Below, piece by piece: positions 9,022 through 16,873 of a DNA stretch of 64,000 nucleotides. The stretch comes from CAVZCK01 sp963798805 (GTDB lineage: Bacteria > Pseudomonadota > Alphaproteobacteria > Rhizobiales > Rhodomicrobiaceae). Under the pieces are notes generated by a model. It did no database searches. It had not been told where the DNA came from and saw only the letters and a program-made list of their open reading frames with translations. The stretch lies in the NCBI GenBank assembly GCA_963798805.1, contig CAWCVC010000005.1, forward strand, positions 186,001-250,000. The letters are read 5' to 3'. The first letter of the stretch is position 1; each line of letters opens with the position of its first letter. A program made the position numbers and the translations under genes.

Positions 9022-9594
9022 CTACTTCTTGCGGAAGAGATCCAGTTCGACGACCTTGGCGGATTCCTTCACCGGCTGCTCTTCCTGGGTGATCGTCGGC
9101 GCGGTCCCACCCTTTGCCTGTTTCCGCTGCAGCGGCCTTTCCTCCGGCGCGTCGGGACTCGGAAGAGCGGCACGCTCCGGGATCTCGCCGGAGTCCGTCT
9201 CGCCATCGGAATTCTCCGCCCTCTGCCGATCCATCGGCGCGAAGGCGTTGGGATTGAAGCCGAACTGGACGCTCGGATCCACGAAGCTCTTGATCGCGGC
9301 GAAGGGCACGACGAGCCGCTCCGGCACATTGTTGAAGGACAGCTTCACCTCGAACCGGTCCTCATACACCATGAGGTCCCAGAACTGGTGCTGGAGCACG
9401 ATCGTCATTTCCTCGGGATACTGCTCCTTCAGCCGCTTCGACAGGATCGTACCGGGCGCGCAGGTATCGAAAGTGATGTAAAAGTGATGATCGCCGGGAA
9501 GGCCGCGCTTTTGGGCTCTTTGTAAGACAGTGCGTATGATGCCGCGCAGGGCTTCACTCGCCAAGATATCGTAGCGGATCTTGTCCTCGGACAT
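9022..9594 (-). CDS. sspB: ClpXP adaptor SspB (alphaproteobacterial type)
   Basis: SspB binds the ssrA degradation tag on proteins released by trans-translation and delivers them to the ClpXP protease. The protein has the family N-terminus MSEDKIRYDILASEALRG, the core HHFYITFDT and LKEQYPEEMTIVLQHQFWDL, then an acidic, low-complexity linker. It ends in VVELDLFRKK, which resembles the short ClpX-binding motif expected at the SspB C-terminus. The frame is open to a GTG at 9615, but the ATG at 9594 (190 residues) fits family starts better. It lies directly downstream of the tmRNA gene on the same strand, so the tag and its adaptor are neighbours. Confidence 0.93.
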   Translation of the reverse strand: MSEDKIRYDILASEALRGIIRTVLQRAQKRGLPGDHHFYITFDTCAPGTILSKRLKEQYPEEMTIVLQHQFWDLMVYEDRFEVKLSFNNVPERLVVPFAAIKSFVDPSVQFGFNPNAFAPMDRQRAENSDGETDSGEIPERAALPSPDAPEERPLQRKQAKGGTAPTITQEEQPVKESAKVVELDLFRKK

Positions 9595-9639
9595 AGAGCT
9601 GTCGTAGAGATTCACCGGTTCGCACCCACGCTTCCGGCC

Positions 9640-9985
9640 CTGCCATGCGGCGACCGGATGAAGTGGAGGACTTCTGTTGCCCGGTGTCCTCCAAACCGCG
9701 CCCAGACGAGCAACCGCCTAGGACTTGAATTTCGGCTTATCGCACCGCATTACGCGGCGAGAGCTGCCGGAGCATAGTTGTCGTTGGCAACTATTTGTAC
9801 GGCCCGATGACGGTGGAACCATGCCGAGCGAAAATCTACCCTTTACACCCTCGTCGATCCTATTTCGCCCCCATCAAAAGAGCGCTGGCCATAACGCGCT
9901 TTTGGTGGAGGCGCCGGGTACCGCCCCCGGGTCCGAAAGGCTTATTCCGATAGTCGTTTATCGCCATAGCTGGCGAACCAGCACA
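9640..9985 (-). ncRNA. ssrA: Two-piece (circularly permuted) tmRNA, ssrA
   Basis: On the minus strand the acceptor piece comes first. It contains a TCGCCA-GCTA-TGGCGA hairpin, an acceptor/T-arm segment, and ends in CTCCACCA with CCA at 9905-9903. A spacer of about 30 bases follows. The coding piece starts at 9872 with GGGGGCGAAATAGGATCGACG, the typical tmRNA 5' end. The tag reading frame encodes ANDNYAPAALAA followed by TAA. Downstream is a GGAGGAC/GTCCTCC stem whose loop (ACCGG) can pair with CCGGT further on, forming a pseudoknot. The coding piece is about 230 bases, as expected for the alphaproteobacterial permuted form. The outer ends are approximate. Confidence 0.93.
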
Positions 9986-10118
9986 CTCAATATATGAACT
10001 TCGACCCGTAAAAAAAAGACTGAATGCTCAACCGGCGGGGATAGAGGTGAATAAGTCGGACAGCCGCCGGGGCGCCACCGAAATGGCGTCTCGGACCCCG
10101 TGATTCGGGCAAATTCCG

Positions 10119-10415
10119 CTACCAGCAGACTTTCGAGCTGGCCGCGCAGGTATATTCGTCGAAGGCGATGAAATCGAGGAACAGCTTGCACTGGACGTCT
10201 TTTTTCCCGGCCGTGTATTTCTTGATGCCCTTACCGGCCGCCCATTTGACAATATATTTATCGAGCAGATCCTGTGCATCCCGAGCCGGACCGTCCTTGC
10301 CGTAATCGTTCACCGAATAATAGAGAGTCGTGCATTCCGCGCGCGCGGCGTTCGCCGAGCAGACGGTCAGTGCGGCAAGGCAGGCGGCAAGAAGCGAGCG
10401 GCGAAGCGTGATCAT
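10119..10415 (-). CDS. Small secreted four-cysteine protein, unknown function (copy 1)
   Basis: I do not recognise this 98-residue protein. It has a clear signal peptide (MITLRRSLLAACLAALTVCS, cleavage near ARAE). The mature domain of about 72 residues has four cysteines spaced C-X47-C-X13-C-X6-C, and the last lies one residue from the C-terminus. The same pattern with alignable residues occurs in the protein at 10620-10907 on the same strand, so the two are paralogues. Even cysteine number and export suggest two disulfides in the periplasm or outside the cell. The gene between this and ssrA is absent; about 130 bases separate them. Confidence 0.7.
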   Translation of the reverse strand: MITLRRSLLAACLAALTVCSANAARAECTTLYYSVNDYGKDGPARDAQDLLDKYIVKWAAGKGIKKYTAGKKDVQCKLFLDFIAFDEYTCAASSKVCW

Positions 10416-10619
10416 GGGGTGAGCGTCCTCAAGAATTGACTGGCGCGCATCATTGCGCCGCCGGGGGTCGCGCCGCTATGGCAATCCGGTCACAAGCGAT
10501 GAAAATACCGGTCTGACGCGCTTTCGCGATGCGCTATTGGAATCGGAAGCGCTACCCTACCTGTTTGTTTTGGCATCGGATTTATCCGAAAACCGCTTCG
10601 CACTTTTTGGTCCGATGCC

Positions 10620-10907
10620 CTAGCGGCAGACGACGGCTTCCGCCGTGCACTGAAACTCGTTCAGGAATTTGATGTAATCGCCGCAGACGGTCTTGTGTTT
10701 CGCGGGTTTCACCTTCAGCCCGGTCTTGGTCTCCCAGGCGGCGATTTCGCGGCCGAGCACCTCTTCGGCGCCGGTGCGGGTGGCCTGTTCGCCGAAATCG
10801 ACCATCTCACCTTTCAGGGCCTTGCAATATCGGGCCTCGGCTGCGCCAGTCGTCGACATCATGACGGCCAGAAGCGCGGCAGCAAGCCGGCAGCCAAACG
10901 CGTTCAC
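10620..10907 (-). CDS. Small secreted four-cysteine protein, unknown function (copy 2)
   Basis: Paralogue of the protein at 10119-10415. I start it at the GTG at 10907, which has a GGGGGAC ribosome site just upstream; the frame is open to 10961. The 95-residue product has a signal peptide ending near GAAEA and a mature part with cysteines spaced C-X46-C-X11-C-X6-C. The shared residues include the Trp midway between the first two cysteines (AAWETKTGLK here, VKWAAGKGIK in copy 1) and the C-terminal QCTAEAVVC against TCAASSKVC. Function is unknown. Confidence 0.65.
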   Translation of the reverse strand: MNAFGCRLAAALLAVMMSTTGAAEARYCKALKGEMVDFGEQATRTGAEEVLGREIAAWETKTGLKVKPAKHKTVCGDYIKFLNEFQCTAEAVVCR

Positions 10908-10976
10908 CAATGTCCCCCAAACCAGCAAAAAGGGCGCACAATCAAAGACCTGCGCCCTCATGGATCTAAGCCGAGC

Positions 10977-11192
10977 CTACTCGGAAAGCTGCAGATTGAC
11001 GGCCTTCGGCCCCTTGCCCCGCGGATCAGGCTGAGTTTCGAAAGAAACGCGCATTCCCTCATCGAGCATCGGAACGCCGGATCGCTCGACGGCGGAGATG
11101 TGGACGAAAACGTCTTTACCCCCTTCGTCAGGCGTAATGAAACCAAAGCCTTTGGATTGATTGAAGAATTTGACCGTACCAGACTGACGCAT
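10977..11192 (-). CDS. Cold-shock protein, CspA family
   Basis: A 71-residue cold-shock domain protein that binds single-stranded nucleic acid. RNP1 (KGFGFITPD, about residues 14-22) and RNP2 (DVFVHIS, about 27-33) are intact. The start has GGAG eight bases upstream. The C-terminus RGKGPKAVNLQLSE is typical of alphaproteobacterial CspA proteins. It is probably a single-gene unit; whether cold or growth phase controls it cannot be told. Confidence 0.95.
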   Translation of the reverse strand: MRQSGTVKFFNQSKGFGFITPDEGGKDVFVHISAVERSGVPMLDEGMRVSFETQPDPRGKGPKAVNLQLSE

Positions 11193-11951
11193 GCGTAAGC
11201 TCCATTATTCCCCGGAGGTAATCCCGGCGGCTCACGCCAGACCGGACGGTAAGGCAGTCATTCAGAAAACGGGGAAAGGCGCAGCAGGCTCAGCTCGCTG
11301 GGCGAGCCAGAAAGCACGACATCAGCTATTCCACCGGGTCCGACAAGACGCCCGTTGCGGCGGAGTATGGTGGATTTGGAATGGCTCGGCAACTCAATTT
11401 CACCATGCGAATACACGAACGCCGGCTAAGTATACGCGTCAGTCATCTTAACGGCGCGGCGATGCCGATAAGCACACATCGGCGGGCGTTTACGGGTAAT
11501 TTCACGAGCGGCGGCAGCGGTGAAGCGATGCTCGGATCGAGTTGCAGGTTACGCGATCGGATGAGCCCTCGATCAGTATGAGGACGACGCTGTCGTGAAG
11601 GGCGCTGAAGCCGATGATGTCGGGAGCTGCGCGCTCCCCACCAGATCAATTGCGGCAGCAATTCGCGTTTATTCCCTCAGTAGGGTGAAAAAATCCGCTT
11701 TGTGCGAAAAAACACTTATGCCCGAGAAGATAACTATCGCCGATCCGGCGCCTTTCGGTTAGCCCTTAGTCACGGCAAAAACTGTTTTAAAACAAACACC
11801 TAAGATTTATGATTCCTGCCCCCTATGCGCGGCTGAAAGCGCGAGTAACCACCTCGGGCACAACCGGTCAAATCTGTTATCCCCAAGGGGCTAGGCATAG
11901 CGGGACCTATAGCTTAGGAAGGATCAGATCAGCAATTTCGGCGCTTTCAAA
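11193..11951. other. Intergenic region without a supported gene
   Basis: About 760 bases between the divergent csp and ArsR-family genes. It holds the 5' leaders and promoters of both. Open frames of 66-86 codons occur here but none has a convincing ribosome site or recognisable protein. The right half (about 11680-11900) is visibly more AT-rich and could carry an RNA gene or promoter. I cannot assign one. Confidence 0.4.
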
Positions 11952-12377
11952 ATGCGGTCAGTCATCGAAAATCAATCAGAGTTCGCCATGCCGAGAGCAC
12001 CAGCCGGCGGTCACTCCAGCAAAAAAGAGAAATCCGAAACAACTCTCGACCGTCCGTCGCCGCTGGGTGATCTTTTGGCCAATTCGAAGGAAGCCAGCGA
12101 TTTCCTGAAGGCGCTGTCCCATGAAAGCCGCCTGAGAATGGCCTGCCTGCTGGCCGAGCGCGAGCGCTCTGTCAACGAGCTCGAAAAACTGCTTTCTCTT
12201 CGCCAGCCGACGGTCTCGCAGCAATTGGCGCGTCTACGCGAGCACGGGCTGGTTGAGCCGCGGCGCGTGGGCAAAGCGATCTATTACCGGCTGACCAGCG
12301 ATGACGTGATGCAGTTGCTCGAGCTTCTTCGCAAGCTGTTCCGCAAGGGCCGCGACAGCGCTCATCAGAACGACTAG
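11952..12377 (+). CDS. ArsR/SmtB-family transcriptional regulator
   Basis: A winged-helix regulator of up to 141 residues; an ATG at 11988 gives 129 and is equally possible. The core runs ASDFLKALSHESRLRMACLL, then the recognition helix LRQPTVSQQLARLREHGLV and the wing RRVGKAIYYRL. This resembles the NolR/BigR branch of ArsR proteins. One cysteine (ACLLAE) sits in the helix where sulfur-sensing members have one, but the second, C-terminal cysteine of that group is missing. Redox or persulfide sensing is therefore unlikely. No obvious target gene lies beside it; fmt is convergent 26 bases away. Confidence 0.88.
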   Translation: MRSVIENQSEFAMPRAPAGGHSSKKEKSETTLDRPSPLGDLLANSKEASDFLKALSHESRLRMACLLAERERSVNELEKLLSLRQPTVSQQLARLREHGLVEPRRVGKAIYYRLTSDDVMQLLELLRKLFRKGRDSAHQND

Positions 12378-12403
12378 CCGAACACCTGAGGCAAAGACGC
12401 TGA

Positions 12404-13339
12404 TCAGCTGAAATGCGTTCCCTTGGCGAGAGGGAAGCCGCGCAGGAATTCCGCGCCCAGCATCGGCTTTTTGCCGGCCCGCTGCACGCGGGTGAAGCGC
12501 ACCGCATGCTGCCCGCAGCCAACCGTCAGCTGCGCATCGAGCAGCACGCCCGGCTCGCCTCTTGCGTTCACGACGACAGACCGCAACACCTTGATCCGCT
12601 CGCGCCGGCCAGCCAGCAGCGCCTCGAACCAAGCCCCCGGGGACGGCGACAGCGCACGGATCTTGTTGTGGACCTCGACGGCGGGGCGCGTCCAGTCGAT
12701 GCGCTCTTCTTCTTTCGTGATCTTCGCAGCATAGGTCGCGCCCTGAGCCGGCTGCGGGTGGCAGCGGAACTGGCCAGCCTGCAGCCGGTCGAGCGCGCGC
12801 GAGATCAGCTTCGCTCCGAGAAGCGACAATTCGTCGTGAAGCTCGCCGGCAGTCATCTCCGGCCCAATCGGCAGGCGCTCGCCGAGACACACTGGCCCCG
12901 TATCCAGCCCTTCGTCCATCTGCATGATGACCACGCCGCTTTCCGGATCGCCGGCCATCAGCGCCCGCTGGATCGGCGCGGCGCCGCGCCAGCGGGGCAG
13001 AAGCGAGGCATGGATATTGAGGCAGCCGAAATGCGGCGCATCGAGGACGGCCCTCGGCAGGATCAGCCCATAGGCCGCGACCACCGCGACATCGGCGTCA
13101 TGAGCGTAGAACTCGTTCTGGATTTCAGCCTTCCGCAGCGTCTTCGGCGTCAGCACGGGGATGCCCGCCTCTTCGGCAAAATGGTGCACGGCCGATTTCC
13201 GCGCTGCCATGCCGCGTCCGGCGGGTTTCGGCGGCTGGGTGTAGACGGCGAGCACATCGTGCCCCATCGCCACGATCTCGCTGAGCGGCGGCACGGCGAA
13301 ATCCGGGGTGCCCATGAAGATGACGCGCAGTGGAACCAT
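12404..13339 (-). CDS. fmt: Methionyl-tRNA formyltransferase
   Basis: Fmt transfers a formyl group from 10-formyl-tetrahydrofolate to initiator Met-tRNA. The 311-residue protein opens with LRVIFMGTPDFAVPPL and has the catalytic Asn-His pair in CLNIHASLLPRWRGAAPIQ and the catalytic Asp region MDEGLDTGP. The C-terminal OB-like domain (residues 205-305) ends EFLRGFPLAKG. It lies downstream of def on the same strand, the usual def-fmt pairing for protein N-terminal formylation and deformylation, separated by about 115 bases. Confidence 0.97.
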   Translation of the reverse strand: MVPLRVIFMGTPDFAVPPLSEIVAMGHDVLAVYTQPPKPAGRGMAARKSAVHHFAEEAGIPVLTPKTLRKAEIQNEFYAHDADVAVVAAYGLILPRAVLDAPHFGCLNIHASLLPRWRGAAPIQRALMAGDPESGVVIMQMDEGLDTGPVCLGERLPIGPEMTAGELHDELSLLGAKLISRALDRLQAGQFRCHPQPAQGATYAAKITKEEERIDWTRPAVEVHNKIRALSPSPGAWFEALLAGRRERIKVLRSVVVNARGEPGVLLDAQLTVGCGQHAVRFTRVQRAGKKPMLGAEFLRGFPLAKGTHFS

Positions 13340-13455
13340 AGCTTCTCAAGCCTCCGCTCCCCGGTCCGCGCCGATCGGCGCACGGCGCGATCGATGCGTA
13401 AGCAGATGAAGGCAAGTGGACACGATCGGGCGCAAAAGGCAAGGCGCTTCCCGCC

Positions 13456-13974
13456 TCACACGACGGATTCGTCCTTGCGGGCCTTGCGGAATTTGCGGAT
13501 CAGCATGTCGCGTTTCAGCCGGGAAATATGATCAATGAACATCACGCCGTTGAGGTGGTCGATCTCGTGCTGAGCGACCGTAGCGGCATGGCCGGTGAGC
13601 CGCTCCTCGACGATGTTCCCTTCCCGGTTGAGATAGCGCACCAGCACCGAAGCCGGCCGCTCGACCTCCGCGAAAATCTCGGGCATCGAGAGGCAGCCTT
13701 CCTCATAGACGCGCATTTCGGAGCCGCTTTCCAGGATCTCCGGGTTGATCAGGCAGCGCGGCGCCGCAGGCTCCTCGCCTCTGACGGGGTCGAGCACCAG
13801 CACGCGCCGCGAGATGCCGATCTGCGGGGCGGCCAGACCGACGCCGTTGGCACCGTACATGGTCTCGAACATGTCCTCGATCAGGCGTTCGACGTCGCCG
13901 TCCAGCCGTTCGATCGGCTTGGAAACGTCTCTGAGGATCGGATCGGGGAACAGGATGATCGGAAGCTTCGCCAT
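13456..13974 (-). CDS. def: Peptide deformylase
   Basis: Def removes the N-formyl group from new proteins. The three metal-site motifs are present: GVGLAAPQIG, EGCLSMPE (Cys ligand) and QHEIDHLNG (two His ligands and the catalytic Glu). The open frame extends to 14142, but the family start MAKLPIILFPDP is the ATG at 13974, giving 172 residues, the usual length. It is followed by fmt on the same strand. Confidence 0.97.
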   Translation of the reverse strand: MAKLPIILFPDPILRDVSKPIERLDGDVERLIEDMFETMYGANGVGLAAPQIGISRRVLVLDPVRGEEPAAPRCLINPEILESGSEMRVYEEGCLSMPEIFAEVERPASVLVRYLNREGNIVEERLTGHAATVAQHEIDHLNGVMFIDHISRLKRDMLIRKFRKARKDESVV

Positions 13975-14157
13975 GGCCTTCAGATAAGCAGATTGCCGGA
14001 GTTGGTCAACGATACGGTGGTTCCTTCCGGGAGAAAATCGTTCGTCTTTTGTTCGAAACAGAATCGCCTTAGTCTCCCGATTCCGAGGTTCGCCCGGCAT
14101 TGCTGCGCGCTCAAAGGTGAACTTCGGAATCTCAAGGGACACTAGACCATGATTCCG

Positions 14158-14232
14158 CTGGTGTGATTCAGATCCAGAAGTTCGTTTCGAGACTGCCGCA
14201 TGGCCTGACGAACTTCTGGATCGTCACACCAG
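14158..14232. repeat. Long near-perfect inverted repeat upstream of rmuC
   Basis: The arms at 14158-14185 and 14208-14232 are complementary over 24 positions with a three-base bulge (TTCA in one arm opposite a single base in the other). A loop of about 22 bases separates them. The arms contain GATCCAGAAGTTCG and its complement. There is no T-run, so a simple terminator is unlikely. It lies between the divergent def and rmuC genes and could be a copy of a dispersed palindromic element. No second copy was seen in this window. Confidence 0.85.
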
Positions 14233-14262
14233 CTTTCGCGCGCAAGATCGAGGGAGCGCAAT

Positions 14263-15423
14263 ATGATACCGCCGGGGCTGTGGCCGATCGAGGGGATTGT
14301 GATCGATCCCGTTCGCATCCTCGTCGTTCTGGCCGGGCTCGCCTGCTTCGTGCTCGTCTGTCTTGCGGTGATCGTCTGGCGGAACGGGCGGGCGCGCTCG
14401 CGCGAGGCGGCGGAGCGCCAGTCCGAGGCACGGCTGATGGAAATGGAGCTGGCGGAGCTCAAAGGCCGGCTGCAGAGCATGACCGAGATCGCCGGCACCG
14501 GCCAGGCCGAGTTCGCCCGCGCCATTCACGAGCGCCTCGACCGCGTCAGCCAGTCGGTAGGCGTCAATCTCGACGAGACCTCCCGGCGCACCGCCGAGCA
14601 TCTGTCGCGGCTGAACGAGCGGCTGTCGGTGATCGACACTGCCCAGCGCAACATCACCGAACTGTCGACGCGCGTCGTCTCGCTGCAGGACATCCTCGCC
14701 AACAAGCAGCAGCGCGGTGCTTTCGGCCAGCTCCGCATGGAAACCATCATCCAGGACGCCCTGCCGAAGGACGCCTACAGCTTCCAGGCGACGCTCTCGA
14801 ACGGCCGCCGGCCCGACTGCCTCATTCACCTGCCCGGCTCGGCCGCGCCGATCGTCATCGACGCGAAATTTCCGCTGGAAGCCTTCGAGGCGCTGCGCAC
14901 CGCCCATGACGAGACGGCGCGCAAGGACGCCGCCCGTCAGGTTCGCACCGATGTCGGCAGGCATATCGAGGACATCGCGGCGAAATACGCGCTGCCCGGC
15001 GAGACGCAGGACACCATGCTGATGTTCGTGCCGTCGGAGTCGTTCTATGCCGACCTGCATGAGCATTTCCCCGACCTCTTGCAGAAAGCGCATCGCGCGC
15101 GGGTGGTGATCGTCTCGCCCAACATGCTGATGCTCGCCGTGCAGACCATGCAGGCCGTCATGAAAGATGCGCAGATGCGTGAGCAGGCGGACGTCATTCA
15201 GCGCGAGGTCGGCCTGCTATTGGCGGATGTCGGCCGGCTGAAGGAGCGCGTGCTCGATTTCCAGAAGCATTTCGGGCTGTTGGGGGCCGATGTCGAGAAG
15301 ATCGTCACCTCAACGGACAAGATAGCCGGCCGCAGCCGGAGGATCGAGGAGCTCGATCTGGCTGATGCGCCGGCGACGCCAAAGGCGATTGCGGCGAATG
15401 AGCGTAAGGGTCTAGCTGTCTAG
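14263..15423 (+). CDS. rmuC: RmuC family DNA recombination protein
   Basis: RmuC proteins are membrane-anchored, predicted nuclease-like proteins that limit recombination at inverted repeats. The 386-residue protein has an N-terminal membrane helix (about 16-40) and a long coiled coil (about 45-145). The RmuC domain follows, with GAFGQLRMETII, GRRPDCLIHLPG, IVIDAKFPLEAFE (nuclease-like Asp and Lys) and FVPSESFYADLHEHFP. GGGAG lies a few bases before the ATG. A long inverted repeat just upstream is notable given the family's reported role. Confidence 0.95.
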   Translation: MIPPGLWPIEGIVIDPVRILVVLAGLACFVLVCLAVIVWRNGRARSREAAERQSEARLMEMELAELKGRLQSMTEIAGTGQAEFARAIHERLDRVSQSVGVNLDETSRRTAEHLSRLNERLSVIDTAQRNITELSTRVVSLQDILANKQQRGAFGQLRMETIIQDALPKDAYSFQATLSNGRRPDCLIHLPGSAAPIVIDAKFPLEAFEALRTAHDETARKDAARQVRTDVGRHIEDIAAKYALPGETQDTMLMFVPSESFYADLHEHFPDLLQKAHRARVVIVSPNMLMLAVQTMQAVMKDAQMREQADVIQREVGLLLADVGRLKERVLDFQKHFGLLGADVEKIVTSTDKIAGRSRRIEELDLADAPATPKAIAANERKGLAV

Positions 15424-15585
15424 GTTCGACGCTAATATCGGCGCTTACGTGCTTGTCCGACGCACCTTCGACATCTGCTCAATGAGGGTGCGCAACCGCG
15501 AATGTATCCAAATACTCAAAAAGAAATCATTGCAATTTTGGGTCTCTATAGCCGCTTACCTACCACGCCCAAACATCGTTATCGA

Positions 15586-16524
15586 TCAATGACCGATGAT
15601 ATCCGCGTAAGGCTGAGGCAAAATTCCAAAAAGCGCAGCAAGGATTCCGACGGCCTCGCTAGCTTCCTTGGCTCCTTTTACAATAAAACGCTTGAATCGG
15701 GCGCCTCCCAATATCAGAGCAAAAGGAGCGAATGTCAGAAGGGCTAGGCCGAAGAGCAATTTCGGACCAGCCTTTATGTAGTATTTCATTATTTCGCTTC
15801 GAGAAGATGACAGCTTTGCCTTGAGCTTCGCTCGTGCGACCCCGTTCCAATAAGAGCGATAAGCCTGCCCCCTAAGGGTATAGCGGGACGGATGGGCATG
15901 CTCCCAGGTGATGGCTTTTGCTGTCTGCTTAATTGTAAATCCAGCTAGTCGAGCAAAGGTAAAGAACTCTCGATCCTCTCCGCCAAGGAAACAGAGATTT
16001 TCATTAGAGCGAAGTCCGTGTTTCAAAAGCATGGATGAAAATCGGACGTTCCCAGTGCCGGCTCGGTCCTTGATCTTTCCCTCAATCTTCTCCGGCGACT
16101 GGAATTTTGCCGGAAGTGCCCAAAATGGCATTTTTTCCGGAAAAAGGGTGATATGGAGTCCCCGAATGACTGGAGTATCAAGATATTCAGGTGCCATCAA
16201 CGCGGCGAGCCAATCCGGGTCGGCGACCTCATCATCGTCAAGGAATGCAATCCAGTCAGCTGAGAAGTTCATTGCTTCGTCCAGTACCCGATTTCGCGCC
16301 ATGGGTATGCCGCAACTCGGTTCGTGGAAGTAATTGACAGGAAAGGGGCAGCTCGCAGCGAAATCATAGACAATTGGCCAATTATTCGGCTCGGCTTCGT
16401 TATCGACAACAAGGAGGCGGACTGAATAGCCTTCCGGCAAATTGAGGGCGGCCAATGAATCCAGGCATTTTCTGAGCAGGACCGGCCGTTGCGCAGTACA
16501 CAGGCCAATACATATTGAATTCAT
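15586..16524 (-). CDS. Glycosyltransferase family 2 protein
   Basis: The 312-residue protein begins with the GT2 fold (ICIGLCTAQRPVLLRKCLDSL, LLVVDNE) and has the acidic sugar-nucleotide site WIAFLDDDEVAD near residue 95. A second motif, GGEDREFF, sits where family members keep the acceptor-side base. The C-terminal 60 residues are hydrophobic (KLLFGLALLTFAPFALILGG) and probably bind the membrane. It lies in an AT-richer block with a pyruvyl transferase and an ELM1-like gene, so a role in surface polysaccharide is likely. The sugar and acceptor are unknown. Its ribosome site lies in a hairpin at 16532-16555. Confidence 0.87.
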   Translation of the reverse strand: MNSICIGLCTAQRPVLLRKCLDSLAALNLPEGYSVRLLVVDNEAEPNNWPIVYDFAASCPFPVNYFHEPSCGIPMARNRVLDEAMNFSADWIAFLDDDEVADPDWLAALMAPEYLDTPVIRGLHITLFPEKMPFWALPAKFQSPEKIEGKIKDRAGTGNVRFSSMLLKHGLRSNENLCFLGGEDREFFTFARLAGFTIKQTAKAITWEHAHPSRYTLRGQAYRSYWNGVARAKLKAKLSSSRSEIMKYYIKAGPKLLFGLALLTFAPFALILGGARFKRFIVKGAKEASEAVGILAALFGILPQPYADIIGH

Positions 16525-16531
16525 AATACAG

Positions 16532-16555
16532 AATCCCTCCGATATCAGAGGGATT
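16532..16555 (-). promoter_or_regulatory. Hairpin enclosing the ribosome site of the GT2 gene
   Basis: On the minus strand AATCCCTC and GAGGGATT form an eight-base-pair stem around the loop TGATATCG. The likely ribosome site GGAGGG of the GT2 gene spans the loop edge and the 3' arm, about ten bases before its ATG at 16524. Folding would hide the ribosome site. On the plus strand the arm is followed by TTATT, so a weak terminator is a second reading, but no plus-strand gene ends nearby. Confidence 0.5.
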
Positions 16556-16873
16556 TTATTAGAATCTGGCCTCAGTCCTCAATCCGAGTGGCTACAAAGG
16601 TGTTTTGCTTAAGAAGAGCTTGTAGACTAAAAAGTTTAGAAATGGCGCAAGCCCCCCTTCTCTCCGATGGACTATGGCGCAGGTGGGAGGACATCACACA
16701 ATAATTAGAACGCAACGCTCACATTAACCGGGATGCTAAAAGCGTAAGGCGCTATTGCTCTGGGCCCAAAAAAGGTTGAGCCCTTTAGCTCGCAGACGCC
16801 GACGTCAGAGACGACGCTTGACAAAGCAACAAGACGGACTCGATCGCAGCCATTCAAAGGTCATGAGTACTAA
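16556..16873. other. Intergenic region, nothing recognised
   Basis: About 320 AT-richer bases separate the GT2 gene from the upstream pyruvyl transferase gene on the same strand. I see no open frame with a ribosome site and no RNA gene. The GT2 promoter probably lies here. Confidence 0.4.

Noticed and set aside
9725..9997. A 90-codon plus-strand open frame between sspB and the first four-cysteine gene.
   Set aside because: It lies fully inside the permuted tmRNA gene on the other strand, whose structure and tag frame explain the sequence.
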